Source: CAZZKG01 sp964654825 (GTDB lineage: Bacteria; Gemmatimonadota; CAZMKB01). From it: a stretch of 16,918 nucleotides of DNA. The translations under genes were made by a program, and so were the position numbers. Every line of letters starts with the position of its first letter. Position 1 is the stretch's first letter. The stretch is taken from NCBI GenBank assembly GCA_964654825.1, contig CAZZKG010000068.1, positions 1 to 16,918 of the forward strand, read 5' to 3'. Below the pieces are notes generated by a model. It saw only the letters and a list, made by a program, of their open reading frames with translations, had not been told where the DNA came from and searched no databases. Below are positions 1-7,701 of the stretch, in pieces.

Positions 1-220
1 GATCGGGATGTATCGCTGACCGAATGCCAGTGTATTTATGAATAGGGCCACTAAGTGGTCCTGTTCATTAATACAGTGACGCACCGAGGCCGGCTGTGCG
101 CCCGAGCCACAAGGCGCGAGGAGGGCGAATACCCGGAGGGTATTTAACCGACGAGCAACGCGGTGGATCGGGATGTATCGCTGACCGAATGCCAGTGTAT
201 TTATGAATAGGGCCACTAAG
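1..220. repeat. Tandem repeat: one 165-nt unit plus the first 55 nt of a second
   Basis: Bases 1-55 and 166-220 are identical over 55 nt, giving a period of 165 nt; the window edge may cut off earlier units. The unit holds two symmetric elements. The first is a long imperfect hairpin at 31-75 (22-nt arms, 19 matches, one-base loop). The second is a perfect 7-bp inverted repeat, AATACCC-GGA-GGGTATT, at 128-144. No ORF fits the unit. The second copy stops at CTAAG, the centre of the first hairpin, where coding sequence of the CHAT gene begins. A diverged relative lies at 9390-9444, so the family is dispersed. I do not recognise the family; it behaves like a REP or MITE-type intergenic element. 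Confidence 0.85.
31..75. repeat. Long imperfect hairpin inside the repeat unit
   Basis: Arms 31-52 and 54-75 are complementary at 19 of 22 positions around a single A. The centre reads CCACT-A-AGTGG. In RNA from either strand this would form a long stem. It lies downstream of the CHAT stop codon, so it could protect or end that transcript, although no clear T-tract follows it. The partial second unit and the copy at 9390 each keep only one arm, so only this unit can form the hairpin. Confidence 0.75.
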
Positions 221-2999
221 GATTGCCTATCAGCACAAATGGTGCCCAGACCGTGTATTTTCTTCCCTGCTGGATCATGTTCCTCTTCGCCAATGTCAAT
301 GCCTCGCCCTTGTTCATACCACTCCGGTAGATCCGGTAGAACTCCTCCATAAAATCCGCTGTTGATGAATCGCCGATTTCCCAGAGGCTCACCAGAACGG
401 TCGAAGCGCCGGCGGCCAGAAATGCCCGGGAGAGCCCGACAATCCCCTCCCCCCTCACGTATCGTCCCATCCCGGTCTTACAGCCCGAGAGGACCACAAG
501 AGAGCAGTTGAGGTTCATGTGCATGATCTCGTCCACGACGAGGAATCCGTCTTCTTCCGGTGAGCGGGAGAGCACGAGCCCCGATAATTCGGGGCTCTGG
601 TCATCATAAATTCCATGCGTGGCGAAGTGGACGACCTGATACCTGCGAAGTGGCTGGGCCTTGAAAGCCGTTTCATTGGCCTCTCCCTGAAGGAGCAGAC
701 TGCATTTCCCATGCGGGAAAAACGACGCGATTCTTCGCACCTCGTCACCCGACTCCTTCAGGCGTGGAAAATGCTCCGACGCGAGATCGGGCACTGACAC
801 GTTCTCGTGTTGAGGACGTTCCCCGGTAAACAGTTTGACGAATTTGTCGATGACTCCCACTTCATCACCACCGACCGGATCCCCGACGGCGAGCAGGGTG
901 CCGCTTTCCGGAGTTCTGTCCCGGTGTCCAACCGAGACGTGCTCCAGCGTAGAAAGGGAAGGCGCATAGGAAATACAGTAATCCTGAATGAGAAACCGGA
1001 GGCTCTGTCGCCCATCCCCGTGACTTCCGACCGGCAGACTCTCGAACGGAAGGTAGTTCAACACGTCATCGGTAACAAATATCACCGACTCGAATCCATC
1101 GAGCTGATCCTCGAACGGACCGATGAGGTCCCTGTACAAGCGTCTGCCGATCGCAACAGGATACTCCTCTCTTTCCTGGGTGAGCAAATCGATGAAGATC
1201 GTCACCGGCTCATAACCGGATTTCAGGTGGGGGAGTTTCCTCATCTCGAGCCCGTTCTTCGTGATGAACCAGGCATACGAGGATTCACTGCCGACGAAAT
1301 ATTCGATGATACAGGTTTTCTCATCCAGGACATTCTCCCTCACAACATCGAGCAGATTGGGATCCACGTATCCTTCTCCGGATGTATCTCCGGCGGCGAC
1401 CTCGCTGTGAACTTTCGCTTCCAGGAGATCCAACTTCAGCTCATCGAGATTTTCGAGGATTCGGTGTCTCTCGTCTTCCGACAGACTTTCTGCGAGGAGC
1501 ATCAGCCTGAGCCTGTTGAACTCTCTGAGGATCTCGTGCTCCCTCACGTTCTGCTCATCACGTTCCTGACTTCCACGGACCGGGGAAGCCCCCTCCACGA
1601 TGTCGAGAAAGCTCCTCATCCTCGATTGCTCACAGTATTCGAGAGCCATCGTCTCCTCGATACCGGTTCCACCGCTCTTTCCTCCTCTCATATCGTACAG
1701 GAGCCCCACGAGCCTCTCATACGGCGCCATCTTGTCCTCGAAGAAGGACATTTTCAGTTCGGTGATCTCGAGATCCTTCCTGCTGTGTTCTATGCATGAT
1801 GTCGAATAAAGGTAGAATTCCAAGGCACTGCTGGAATCGCCCCGGGCTTCCGCCATCAATCCCAGCCGATACGAGGCCAGCCACATCGCTGGATTGCGAC
1901 AGGGAGATTCATCCTGGCTGAGAAGGTCGAGATACATCTCTCTGGCCTCATTGAGGTGTCCGAGTTCCTCGTGGACTCTTGCAATACTGATCGAAGTACT
2001 CTGGAGGGCGGGCAGCCAGCCTTCCCTCTCGGCCCAGGCCCTCGCAACGAGAAAGTCTTTCAGTGCGCCCTCCGGATCCTTCAGTTTGAGCCTCGCCATG
2101 CCCCGGTGCCGGTAGAGGAATGATTGTTCTCTTTCTCGCCGGCGCATCGACTGCTCGATAAGCTCGCTGTATTGCTGGAAAGCGGCGGAAGGGTCGCCGA
2201 TCTCGAGCTCTGTCCGTGCCAGTCCGACCGCCGCACGGTGTGCGGCGATGGGGTCCTGTATCTCCCGTGCTACGTTTTGAGCTTCTTCGTAGTATTGCTG
2301 CGCGATCTCGAAGCGGGAGATCCCGGCGAAGAGGCGGGCGATGCCAAGGAGAACGTGGGCCTCCCAGGTGGAGAAGCCGTTCTCCCTCGCGAGGGTGAGT
2401 GATTCGAACAGGAGTGACAGGTATTTCGGGTAATCTCTTCTTCCGGCTGCCTGTTCGAATTCTGCGATCATCAGGTTGGTGATGATCTCCTGTTTGATCA
2501 GACCATATTTCACGTAGGTTTCAACGACCTGCTGAAGCGGCTCGAACAGAGATGCCTCGATGAAAACTCCACTTCCCGGTGCCATGGCATGGAGATCCAC
2601 GGTCCGCAGTCTCAGCCTGCCCGCCCCGGCCAGATCGAGAAAAGTGCTGTCACCGGTCTCTTCGAAGAATCGATTCCCGAGCTCGTACTGGAGCGTATCA
2701 TTTCTCGATGCACTCCCGTAGTCTCCGGTAAACCAGTCCAGAACGGTCCGGGTCTGCAGACTGTCGATAATCGAGATCATCTCCTCTCTCCCGGGCGAGT
2801 GTCGGGTAAATTCATCCAGCAGGGCCCGGGTCGCCTTTTCAGCCGAAATCGTGTCGGGAGGAGAAGAATTCTGCCCGGATAGAACAGGGGATATCAACCG
2901 GGGTACGAGGAAAAAACTCAGTACACAGATCAGGACTTTTGGCATAATCGATGCCGTCAGGAGGATCGATTCGCCAAAAAACGGGGTGTTTCTACTCAT
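216..2999 (-). CDS. Secreted or membrane-anchored TPR-CHAT caspase-like protease
   Basis: This 927-residue protein has three parts. The N-terminus carries a hydrophobic stretch (about residues 19-42, from a second Met at 19) that reads as a signal peptide or anchor without a lipobox cysteine. TPR-like helical repeats cover about residues 170-420. A C-terminal CHAT domain covers about 560-927. The expected caspase-type dyad is visible: His795 in HFATHG and Cys840 in VLSGCKTG. CHAT proteases cut target proteins, and the TPRs usually bind the trigger or substrate. No partner such as a CRISPR effector or gasdermin is nearby, so the target is unknown. The start at 2999 has a weak AGGA upstream; starting at residue 19 would give a more ordinary signal peptide but has no ribosome binding site. 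The stop codon lies in the neighbouring repeat, yet the end (WAPFVLIGNP) looks complete for a CHAT domain. Confidence 0.9.
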   Translation of the reverse strand: MSRNTPFFGESILLTASIMPKVLICVLSFFLVPRLISPVLSGQNSSPPDTISAEKATRALLDEFTRHSPGREEMISIIDSLQTRTVLDWFTGDYGSASRNDTLQYELGNRFFEETGDSTFLDLAGAGRLRLRTVDLHAMAPGSGVFIEASLFEPLQQVVETYVKYGLIKQEIITNLMIAEFEQAAGRRDYPKYLSLLFESLTLARENGFSTWEAHVLLGIARLFAGISRFEIAQQYYEEAQNVAREIQDPIAAHRAAVGLARTELEIGDPSAAFQQYSELIEQSMRRREREQSFLYRHRGMARLKLKDPEGALKDFLVARAWAEREGWLPALQSTSISIARVHEELGHLNEAREMYLDLLSQDESPCRNPAMWLASYRLGLMAEARGDSSSALEFYLYSTSCIEHSRKDLEITELKMSFFEDKMAPYERLVGLLYDMRGGKSGGTGIEETMALEYCEQSRMRSFLDIVEGASPVRGSQERDEQNVREHEILREFNRLRLMLLAESLSEDERHRILENLDELKLDLLEAKVHSEVAAGDTSGEGYVDPNLLDVVRENVLDEKTCIIEYFVGSESSYAWFITKNGLEMRKLPHLKSGYEPVTIFIDLLTQEREEYPVAIGRRLYRDLIGPFEDQLDGFESVIFVTDDVLNYLPFESLPVGSHGDGRQSLRFLIQDYCISYAPSLSTLEHVSVGHRDRTPESGTLLAVGDPVGGDEVGVIDKFVKLFTGERPQHENVSVPDLASEHFPRLKESGDEVRRIASFFPHGKCSLLLQGEANETAFKAQPLRRYQVVHFATHGIYDDQSPELSGLVLSRSPEEDGFLVVDEIMHMNLNCSLVVLSGCKTGMGRYVRGEGIVGLSRAFLAAGASTVLVSLWEIGDSSTADFMEEFYRIYRSGMNKGEALTLAKRNMIQQGRKYTVWAPFVLIGNP

Positions 3000-3060
3000 T
3001 TTCGTGATTTTCCTGAAAAAAATTCCAATCGCGTGAAAGATTTGTGCACTTCGTCAAATA

Positions 3061-3088
3061 TATATAGTGATAGAGCCGGGTAAATCAA
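3061..3088 (-). promoter_or_regulatory. Probable promoter of the CHAT gene
   Basis: On the minus strand TTGATT (3083-3088) is followed after 16 nt by TATATA (3061-3066); the register 3059-3064 would give an 18-nt spacer. The start of transcription would fall near 3052-3054, leaving a leader of about 55 nt before the ATG at 2999. The site lies between the divergent CHAT and HTH genes, so a regulator bound here could affect both. Confidence 0.5.
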
Positions 3089-3120
3089 GTATTACTGTTT
3101 CTAAATCATGGAGTTTGTTC

Positions 3121-3309
3121 ATGAATGGTGACATCTCTATTCTCGATTGTCTGAAGATCCTCGAGGCGCGCAGGCTCATAGAAGCTTCCGACCTTCCCCT
3201 TGATTCGATCGCCCGGAAGCTCGGATTTTCAGATCTGGATGAGTTTCAGAGTAAATTTTTCCGGATCGAGAGGCAAAAACCTCTCGCGATCAGGAACAGG
3301 GATGACTAA
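3121..3309 (+). CDS. Mini AraC-type helix-turn-helix protein (62 aa)
   Basis: The 62 residues match the second half of an AraC/XylS DNA-binding domain. An ARRLIEASDLPLDSIARKLG stretch is followed by a GFSD turn and an F..FFR..R..P...R tail, which is the usual order in that family. The first HTH subdomain and any ligand-binding domain are missing. I chose ATG 3121 because GGAG sits 7 nt upstream (3110-3113); an upstream in-frame GTG at 3067 lacks one and would overlap the CHAT promoter. The gene is divergent from the CHAT gene and ends 11 nt before the convergent oxidoreductase stop. It may be a small DNA-binding regulator of its neighbour, or the surviving tail of a longer regulator. The family match is fairly clear; the function is inferred. 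Confidence 0.65.
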   Translation: MNGDISILDCLKILEARRLIEASDLPLDSIARKLGFSDLDEFQSKFFRIERQKPLAIRNRDD

Positions 3310-3320
3310 AAAAAGAACTC

Positions 3321-4586
3321 CTACCGTGACGTGTCGGCTCCCTGACGAAAATATCCGCCGAGGATGCTCAGGATTCTGCCCGGCTTCAGACAACTCCTGA
3401 CGATGTTTCTGTAGGTGTCTTCTCCTGAAACCGAATTGTACAGAGCCTCCCGCACGACTGCATCGTGCTTCGCTGCCCGCAGGATGGGTTCGAGATCAAG
3501 GTGGTTTGAAAAGAAATTGACGAACGTTCGGACAAACCTTCCGTACCAGAGATCCTGGGTAAGAAATCGGCATGCTTCGTAGAAGCTCACAAACGCCTTC
3601 CGTGAGATCCCTTCGTGAAGAATCGTACGAGCGGCAAGGTGCCCGGTAATGATCGCGGAATTGATCCCTTTCCCCTTGAAGGGACGGACAAGACCGGCAC
3701 TGTCCCCGATAATCACATAACGATCACCGAAAATACCCCTTCCCGTTCCGTTGGGGAAGGCTCCTTTGAAAACGTGGGTTATCTCGTAATCGAAAGGGAT
3801 CAGCGAACTCACCTCGGGCCTGGCGAGGAACCGTTTCAGAACCTTGATATTCGCCTTCTTTCCGGCAACGACGATACTGATGTGATTCCCTTTGGGAACA
3901 AGTGCAGCAAATTCAATCTCGTGAATGTCAGGCAGGAATGCGTGAATCCTGCCTTCTAAGGCATCGACAAAGGACAGCTCTTCGGGATGAAGCCTGGTGA
4001 CCACGGCTTCGAGGTAATTCGGAGGCCTGTAGGAAGTGATTTTCCTCAGAACGGACCTCAGCGTGCTGTCGAGTCCGAACGCCCCAACCAGAACATCCGA
4101 CGAAAGACATCCGCTCTCGTGATAGATGACCACATCTTCCGGATGAAACTCGAGATTGGTGACCCGGCTCTTTATCACTGTAGCACCCATCTGCTCCGCA
4201 GTATCGAGCAGAAATCTGTCCAGCTCGACACGTCTCACAGCCCACGAAAAATCTTTCTCGTCACTTTTCACGAGATCTACTCGTTCACGACCTGAGTACA
4301 GGACGTACCCGATGATTTTCCTGAGAAAAATCTCGGAGGGGAGCTCGATATCGAGCCATCGCTTCAGCAAATCGACAAAAGGAGGTGAGAGCACTCCGAT
4401 ACACTGATTGTAATGTGCGCCGAAGAACTTCGGTTCGAAAATGACGACATTTATCTTCCGGCCGAGACGCGCAGATTCCTGCAGCAGTGAGATCGCGCAG
4501 CTCGTACCGCCGGGACCGCCTCCTATGATGGCGACCGTCCCCTCATCACTCAACGGTCCCATGTGCCTGTTCACGTCAGCCAACAA
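3321..4586 (-). CDS. FAD-dependent oxidoreductase, geranylgeranyl-reductase-like (second of pair)
   Basis: This flavoprotein of about 421 residues belongs to the GGR/UbiH-like group. GGGPGG at 22-27 is the dinucleotide-binding turn, and GDRYVIIGDSAG (287-298) is the second FAD-contacting motif, followed by a KGKGINSA stretch typical of the group. Known members reduce isoprenoid double bonds or oxidise aromatic or lipid substrates; the substrate here cannot be told. It overlaps the upstream paralog by 11 nt. The chosen start is TTG at 4586, directly after GAAGGAGAGGA, a good ribosome binding site inside the previous gene. An ATG at 4562 (residue 9) is the alternative and would give 413 residues. 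Either way translation is probably coupled to the paralog. The C-terminal helical region (about 340-421) is poorly conserved and may bind substrate. Confidence 0.8.
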   Translation of the reverse strand: MLADVNRHMGPLSDEGTVAIIGGGPGGTSCAISLLQESARLGRKINVVIFEPKFFGAHYNQCIGVLSPPFVDLLKRWLDIELPSEIFLRKIIGYVLYSGRERVDLVKSDEKDFSWAVRRVELDRFLLDTAEQMGATVIKSRVTNLEFHPEDVVIYHESGCLSSDVLVGAFGLDSTLRSVLRKITSYRPPNYLEAVVTRLHPEELSFVDALEGRIHAFLPDIHEIEFAALVPKGNHISIVVAGKKANIKVLKRFLARPEVSSLIPFDYEITHVFKGAFPNGTGRGIFGDRYVIIGDSAGLVRPFKGKGINSAIITGHLAARTILHEGISRKAFVSFYEACRFLTQDLWYGRFVRTFVNFFSNHLDLEPILRAAKHDAVVREALYNSVSGEDTYRNIVRSCLKPGRILSILGGYFRQGADTSR

Positions 4587-5886
4587 TCCTCTCCTTCAAT
4601 TTAACAAACGTGTGCTTGAGAAATGCGAGCTGGAGACCGGGGCTGAGCAGTTTGAAGAAGATATCTGTGTAGGGTGATTCACCTGTGAACAGGTCGATGA
4701 GAACGGTATCGAAAATGTTCTCCCCTCGAGCGCTTTTCATAGACTCTGCCTCCGCGACACTCAGGTGGACGGATGACAGGAATGAGGATTTCGACAGATA
4801 CTCATTCAGCAGGAACACCAGCTTGCCGTATGTATTATCCCGATAATATATATCAACGCACTTCCGGTAGTAATGATCTCGAAAATCCTTCCTGTTGACC
4901 TTACCTGCCGCGATGTTTTCGGCTGCGAATGTTGCCGTTAAAAACGCCGACCCTATCCCGTTTTTGTAATACCGCGACACGTGGGCATCCCCGACAATGA
5001 CGAACCTGTCCCCGTAAGGGTTCTTCGCGGGAGTGATGGGCATCCTGGGCTGGCAGCAGCAATAACTTCCGGGAAGAACAAATCCTTCCGGAAAGTGCCT
5101 GAGGATCCGTCTGTCCTTCAAAACCCACTCCATGTCTACACGGGTGGCATGCCGTCCGATGACGGTCATAGTCACGTATCCCTTTTTCGGGGTGAGGGCT
5201 ACAAAATTTATACCCGGTAGAGAATAGCACAGCACCTTTATCCGATTCCGGAAAGAACTCGAAATGAATTCCGCGTCAACAGGTAATTCAGCCTGGAAGG
5301 CAGTGATGCTTCCCGGTGGTCTGTAACCGATCTCCTTTCTCGCGAAGTACTTTCCAAGAGCGCTGTTCACCCCGAATGCCCCGACGAGTACATCCGCAGT
5401 ATAGACACAACCGACGGAATCGGTGAGTTTGAACTCATCGGCCGGGCTCCGGGGAAAATCGACATCCCTGATACTCACATCAACCAGTCCCGCTCCCAGG
5501 GAAATCGCGTGATCGAGTACCGCTTTGTCGAAACTTTCCTCTTCTCCCGCCAGCCTGTCCTTTGGTCCTCCACCGCGGAACACGGAATAGAATGTACTTT
5601 CCTCGGGAATCTCGAAATGACGCTCACCGCCTTCGGCATAGAAGGAGAAACCGCTTATTTTGTGCTGCCTGATGTGCGGGGGGATGTGTATGTCGTGCCG
5701 CTCGAGATCTTCGATCATGCTCCGGGAGATGACACCGGCACCGAGATTACATCCAGGCGGACCAAATGTCGAGAAGAGCTTGCTGTCGTAAATCGTTACT
5801 TCATGCTTTACGGACCCCGACAACTTGATGATTTGTATGGCACAGAAGGAACCTGCCGGACCTCCGCCGATGATGGCGACTCTCAT
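4576..5886 (-). CDS. FAD-dependent oxidoreductase, geranylgeranyl-reductase-like (first of pair)
   Basis: This 436-residue flavoprotein starts directly with the FAD fold (MRVAIIGGGPAG, glycines at 7-12). The second motif is GDRFVIVGDAHV (292-303), where the usual small residues after GDA are His-Val. A Cys triplet (276-278) sits just before it, where relatives often carry a His/Gly/Pro segment. The protein is a clear paralog of the next gene: both share a DVLVGAFG stretch, a YRPP stretch and the overall order. The ATG at 5886 is preceded by GGGGAG. The altered second motif may mean a changed active site or a role as partner of the next gene. The gene lies 49 nt after the symporter small-subunit gene, so it may belong to the same transcript, though a weak promoter is visible in the gap. 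Confidence 0.8.
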   Translation of the reverse strand: MRVAIIGGGPAGSFCAIQIIKLSGSVKHEVTIYDSKLFSTFGPPGCNLGAGVISRSMIEDLERHDIHIPPHIRQHKISGFSFYAEGGERHFEIPEESTFYSVFRGGGPKDRLAGEEESFDKAVLDHAISLGAGLVDVSIRDVDFPRSPADEFKLTDSVGCVYTADVLVGAFGVNSALGKYFARKEIGYRPPGSITAFQAELPVDAEFISSSFRNRIKVLCYSLPGINFVALTPKKGYVTMTVIGRHATRVDMEWVLKDRRILRHFPEGFVLPGSYCCCQPRMPITPAKNPYGDRFVIVGDAHVSRYYKNGIGSAFLTATFAAENIAAGKVNRKDFRDHYYRKCVDIYYRDNTYGKLVFLLNEYLSKSSFLSSVHLSVAEAESMKSARGENIFDTVLIDLFTGESPYTDIFFKLLSPGLQLAFLKHTFVKLKERIVG

Positions 5887-5899
5887 CTCCCCACCCCGT

Positions 5900-5926
5900 G
5901 TAATAGTGGGAGTGTTGTGCTGTCAA
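5900..5926 (-). promoter_or_regulatory. Possible internal promoter before the oxidoreductase pair
   Basis: TTGACA (5921-5926, minus strand) matches the -35 consensus fully. TATTAC (5900-5905) is a fair -10, but the spacer is only 15 nt. Transcription would start about 7 nt before the ATG at 5886, leaving just the GGGGAG site in the leader. It would let the reductases be made apart from the transporters. Confidence 0.3.
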
Positions 5927-5935
5927 TCTATCACA

Positions 5936-6073
5936 TCAGTCGTCCTCATCACCCATCCCCGCCTCACTGCTGAGCACTCTGTAGAAACAGTAACAAACCG
6001 CCACAGTAATCGTAGACCACGAGCCGATGAGCAGGGCCCATCCGAGTATCGTGAGTTCCTGCCCTCCATTCAT
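5936..6073 (-). CDS. MetS-like small subunit of the NSS transporter (45 aa)
   Basis: A 45-residue protein beginning MNGGQELTILG with one hydrophobic membrane segment (about residues 8-30), then a short positively charged YR stretch and an acidic tail (GDEDD). Its start codon overlaps the stop of the upstream symporter as ATGA (6070-6073), with GAGAAGGG as ribosome binding site. Bacterial NSS transporters, such as the methionine/alanine importer MetP, are often followed by a one-helix partner (MetS) of this size and layout that is needed for activity. Position, size and topology support that role here; sequence similarity cannot be tested by eye. The other symporter gene (7702-9261) has no such partner behind it. 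Confidence 0.75.
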   Translation of the reverse strand: MNGGQELTILGWALLIGSWSTITVAVCYCFYRVLSSEAGMGDEDD

Positions 6074-7647
6074 CCCTTCTCACCACCTTTCTTTCTCCAG
6101 GCAATTCGAACACCATACGCTATCAGTACGAAAAGTCCAACCATCAAAAGCCGTGAAGCCCAGCGATATGGGACATCCTCGCCGGCGACTCCCGACATGG
6201 TGAGGGTATCCACCCCGCTCTGAATGAACCAGGCGACCAGCATGATGATGAGAAACATCGGGGTCACATATTTCATTATATAGTAGAAAAAACGTGGTAT
6301 CCGAAGATCCGCCCCTTCGTGGATTTCCTTCCATGCCCTGTCCATACGGAACACCCAGATGAAGAGCACCGACTCGATCATCGCCAGCACAACGAGCCCG
6401 AAGGTACCGGCCCAGTAGTCCATCTCATCCAGAAAACCGTGTCCGAGCAGAAATATGACCGGCTGGGCGGCGAGGAAAAGAACAACTGCAAGCACTTTGA
6501 CGGCCTGATCACGCCTGAGACACAGTTCGTCCTGGAGGAAGGCCATCGCCGGCTGGGAAAGGGCGACAGAGGACGTGATACCGGCGAAAAAGAGGAGGAG
6601 AAACCAGAGAGCACCGAAGATCGACCCCAGCGGTATCTTCTGGAAGATCACCGGAAGTGACTGGAAAGCAAGATCGAATGCCCCCCCGTTGGCGATGGCA
6701 AGGGTTTCGGTGGCACCAAAAAAAGCGAAGGCAACCGGTATGGCGATTGTCCCGCCGAGGACGATCTCGCAGAACTCGTTCGTCATCGATGTGGTGAGTC
6801 CGGTAAGGACGATGTCATCCTTCTTTCTGAGATAACTCGCGTAACAGTGTATTGCCCCCATACCGAGGCTCATCGTAAAAAAAATCTGACCCGAAGCGGC
6901 GAGCCATATCGAGCCCCTGGTGAGTTGCGAGAAGTCGGGGTTCCAGATGAAAGCCAGCCCGTTCGTTACGTTCCAGTCGGGGTGTGCCGGATCGGGTGTC
7001 CCGAGCGTGAGAACCCTGATGACCAGGATGATAGCGAAGACAAAGAGGAGCGGCATGGCGACTTTCGCAAGTTTTTCTATCCCTCCGACTATGCCCCTCG
7101 ACAGAATGTACAGGTTTACCAGGAGGGTCAGGAGAAAAAAGATATAGGCGGGCCAGATGCTCGCGAAAAACTGGTTGCTCTCGAGCCCCTGGAAACCGCC
7201 CAGAAAAGCGCCCATGGCTTCCCTCGTCTCCACACCAAAGTACTTGCCCGTTGCGGAGTAGAAACCGAAGGCGAGCGTCCAGGATTCGATATAGGTGTAA
7301 TAGATGACGATCGTGAGCGGCAGGAATATCCCGAGGACACCCAGGTACTTGCCGACGGGATTCTTCCAGAGCGCCTGGAACATCCCTGGCGCGGACCCGT
7401 GGCCGAGCGACCCGCCGTAACGTCCGATACTCCACTCCATCCACATAAGCGGGATGCCGAGCAGGAGAAAGGCGACGAAGTAGGGGATCATGAACGCACC
7501 ACCGCCGTTCTGTGTCGCCTGCACGGGGAAACGGAGGAAGTTGCCGAGGCCAACAGCGTTGCCGGCCATCGCCAGGATCAATCCCACCCTCGAATTCCAG
7601 CTCTCCCTGCCGGGACCCTGTTCCCTCTCTTTCCCTTTTCGACTCAT
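6070..7647 (-). CDS. NSS-family sodium:amino-acid symporter, LeuT-like (second of tandem pair)
   Basis: This 525-residue protein is close to LeuT of Aquifex over its whole length, with 12 expected membrane helices. The TM1 core GNAVGLGNFLRFP (residues 29-41, LeuT numbering +9) holds the sodium-1 ligands Ala22 and Asn27. IYYTYIESW keeps Tyr108, FFTMS keeps Phe253, Thr254 and Ser256, NEFCE keeps Asn286 and Glu290 (chloride independence), and AGITSS keeps the sodium-2 ligands Thr354 and Ser355. Pocket positions 259 and 359 are Met and Leu, so a branched or medium-sized aliphatic amino acid is plausible. The gene follows its paralog by 54 nt and overlaps the small-subunit gene by 4 nt. ATG 7647 has GGAGG 4 nt upstream. 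Import of neutral amino acids is inferred from family and pocket. Confidence 0.93.
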   Translation of the reverse strand: MSRKGKEREQGPGRESWNSRVGLILAMAGNAVGLGNFLRFPVQATQNGGGAFMIPYFVAFLLLGIPLMWMEWSIGRYGGSLGHGSAPGMFQALWKNPVGKYLGVLGIFLPLTIVIYYTYIESWTLAFGFYSATGKYFGVETREAMGAFLGGFQGLESNQFFASIWPAYIFFLLTLLVNLYILSRGIVGGIEKLAKVAMPLLFVFAIILVIRVLTLGTPDPAHPDWNVTNGLAFIWNPDFSQLTRGSIWLAASGQIFFTMSLGMGAIHCYASYLRKKDDIVLTGLTTSMTNEFCEIVLGGTIAIPVAFAFFGATETLAIANGGAFDLAFQSLPVIFQKIPLGSIFGALWFLLLFFAGITSSVALSQPAMAFLQDELCLRRDQAVKVLAVVLFLAAQPVIFLLGHGFLDEMDYWAGTFGLVVLAMIESVLFIWVFRMDRAWKEIHEGADLRIPRFFYYIMKYVTPMFLIIMLVAWFIQSGVDTLTMSGVAGEDVPYRWASRLLMVGLFVLIAYGVRIAWRKKGGEKG

Positions 7648-7701
7648 GCATCCTCCACACTGACAAATCTAGTCATCGAAGCCGGGCCTTCAAGACATCC
7701 G

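Noticed and set aside
1..220. CRISPR array
   Set aside because: There are only two copies, of 55 nt, 110 nt apart, with no further repeats and no cas genes.
807..1799. Long plus-strand ORF of 330 codons
   Set aside because: It is antisense to the CHAT gene, resembles no family, and the opposite strand carries clear CHAT motifs.
3067..3120. Upstream GTG start for the HTH protein
   Set aside because: It has no ribosome binding site and overlaps the CHAT promoter; ATG 3121 has GGAG 7 nt upstream.
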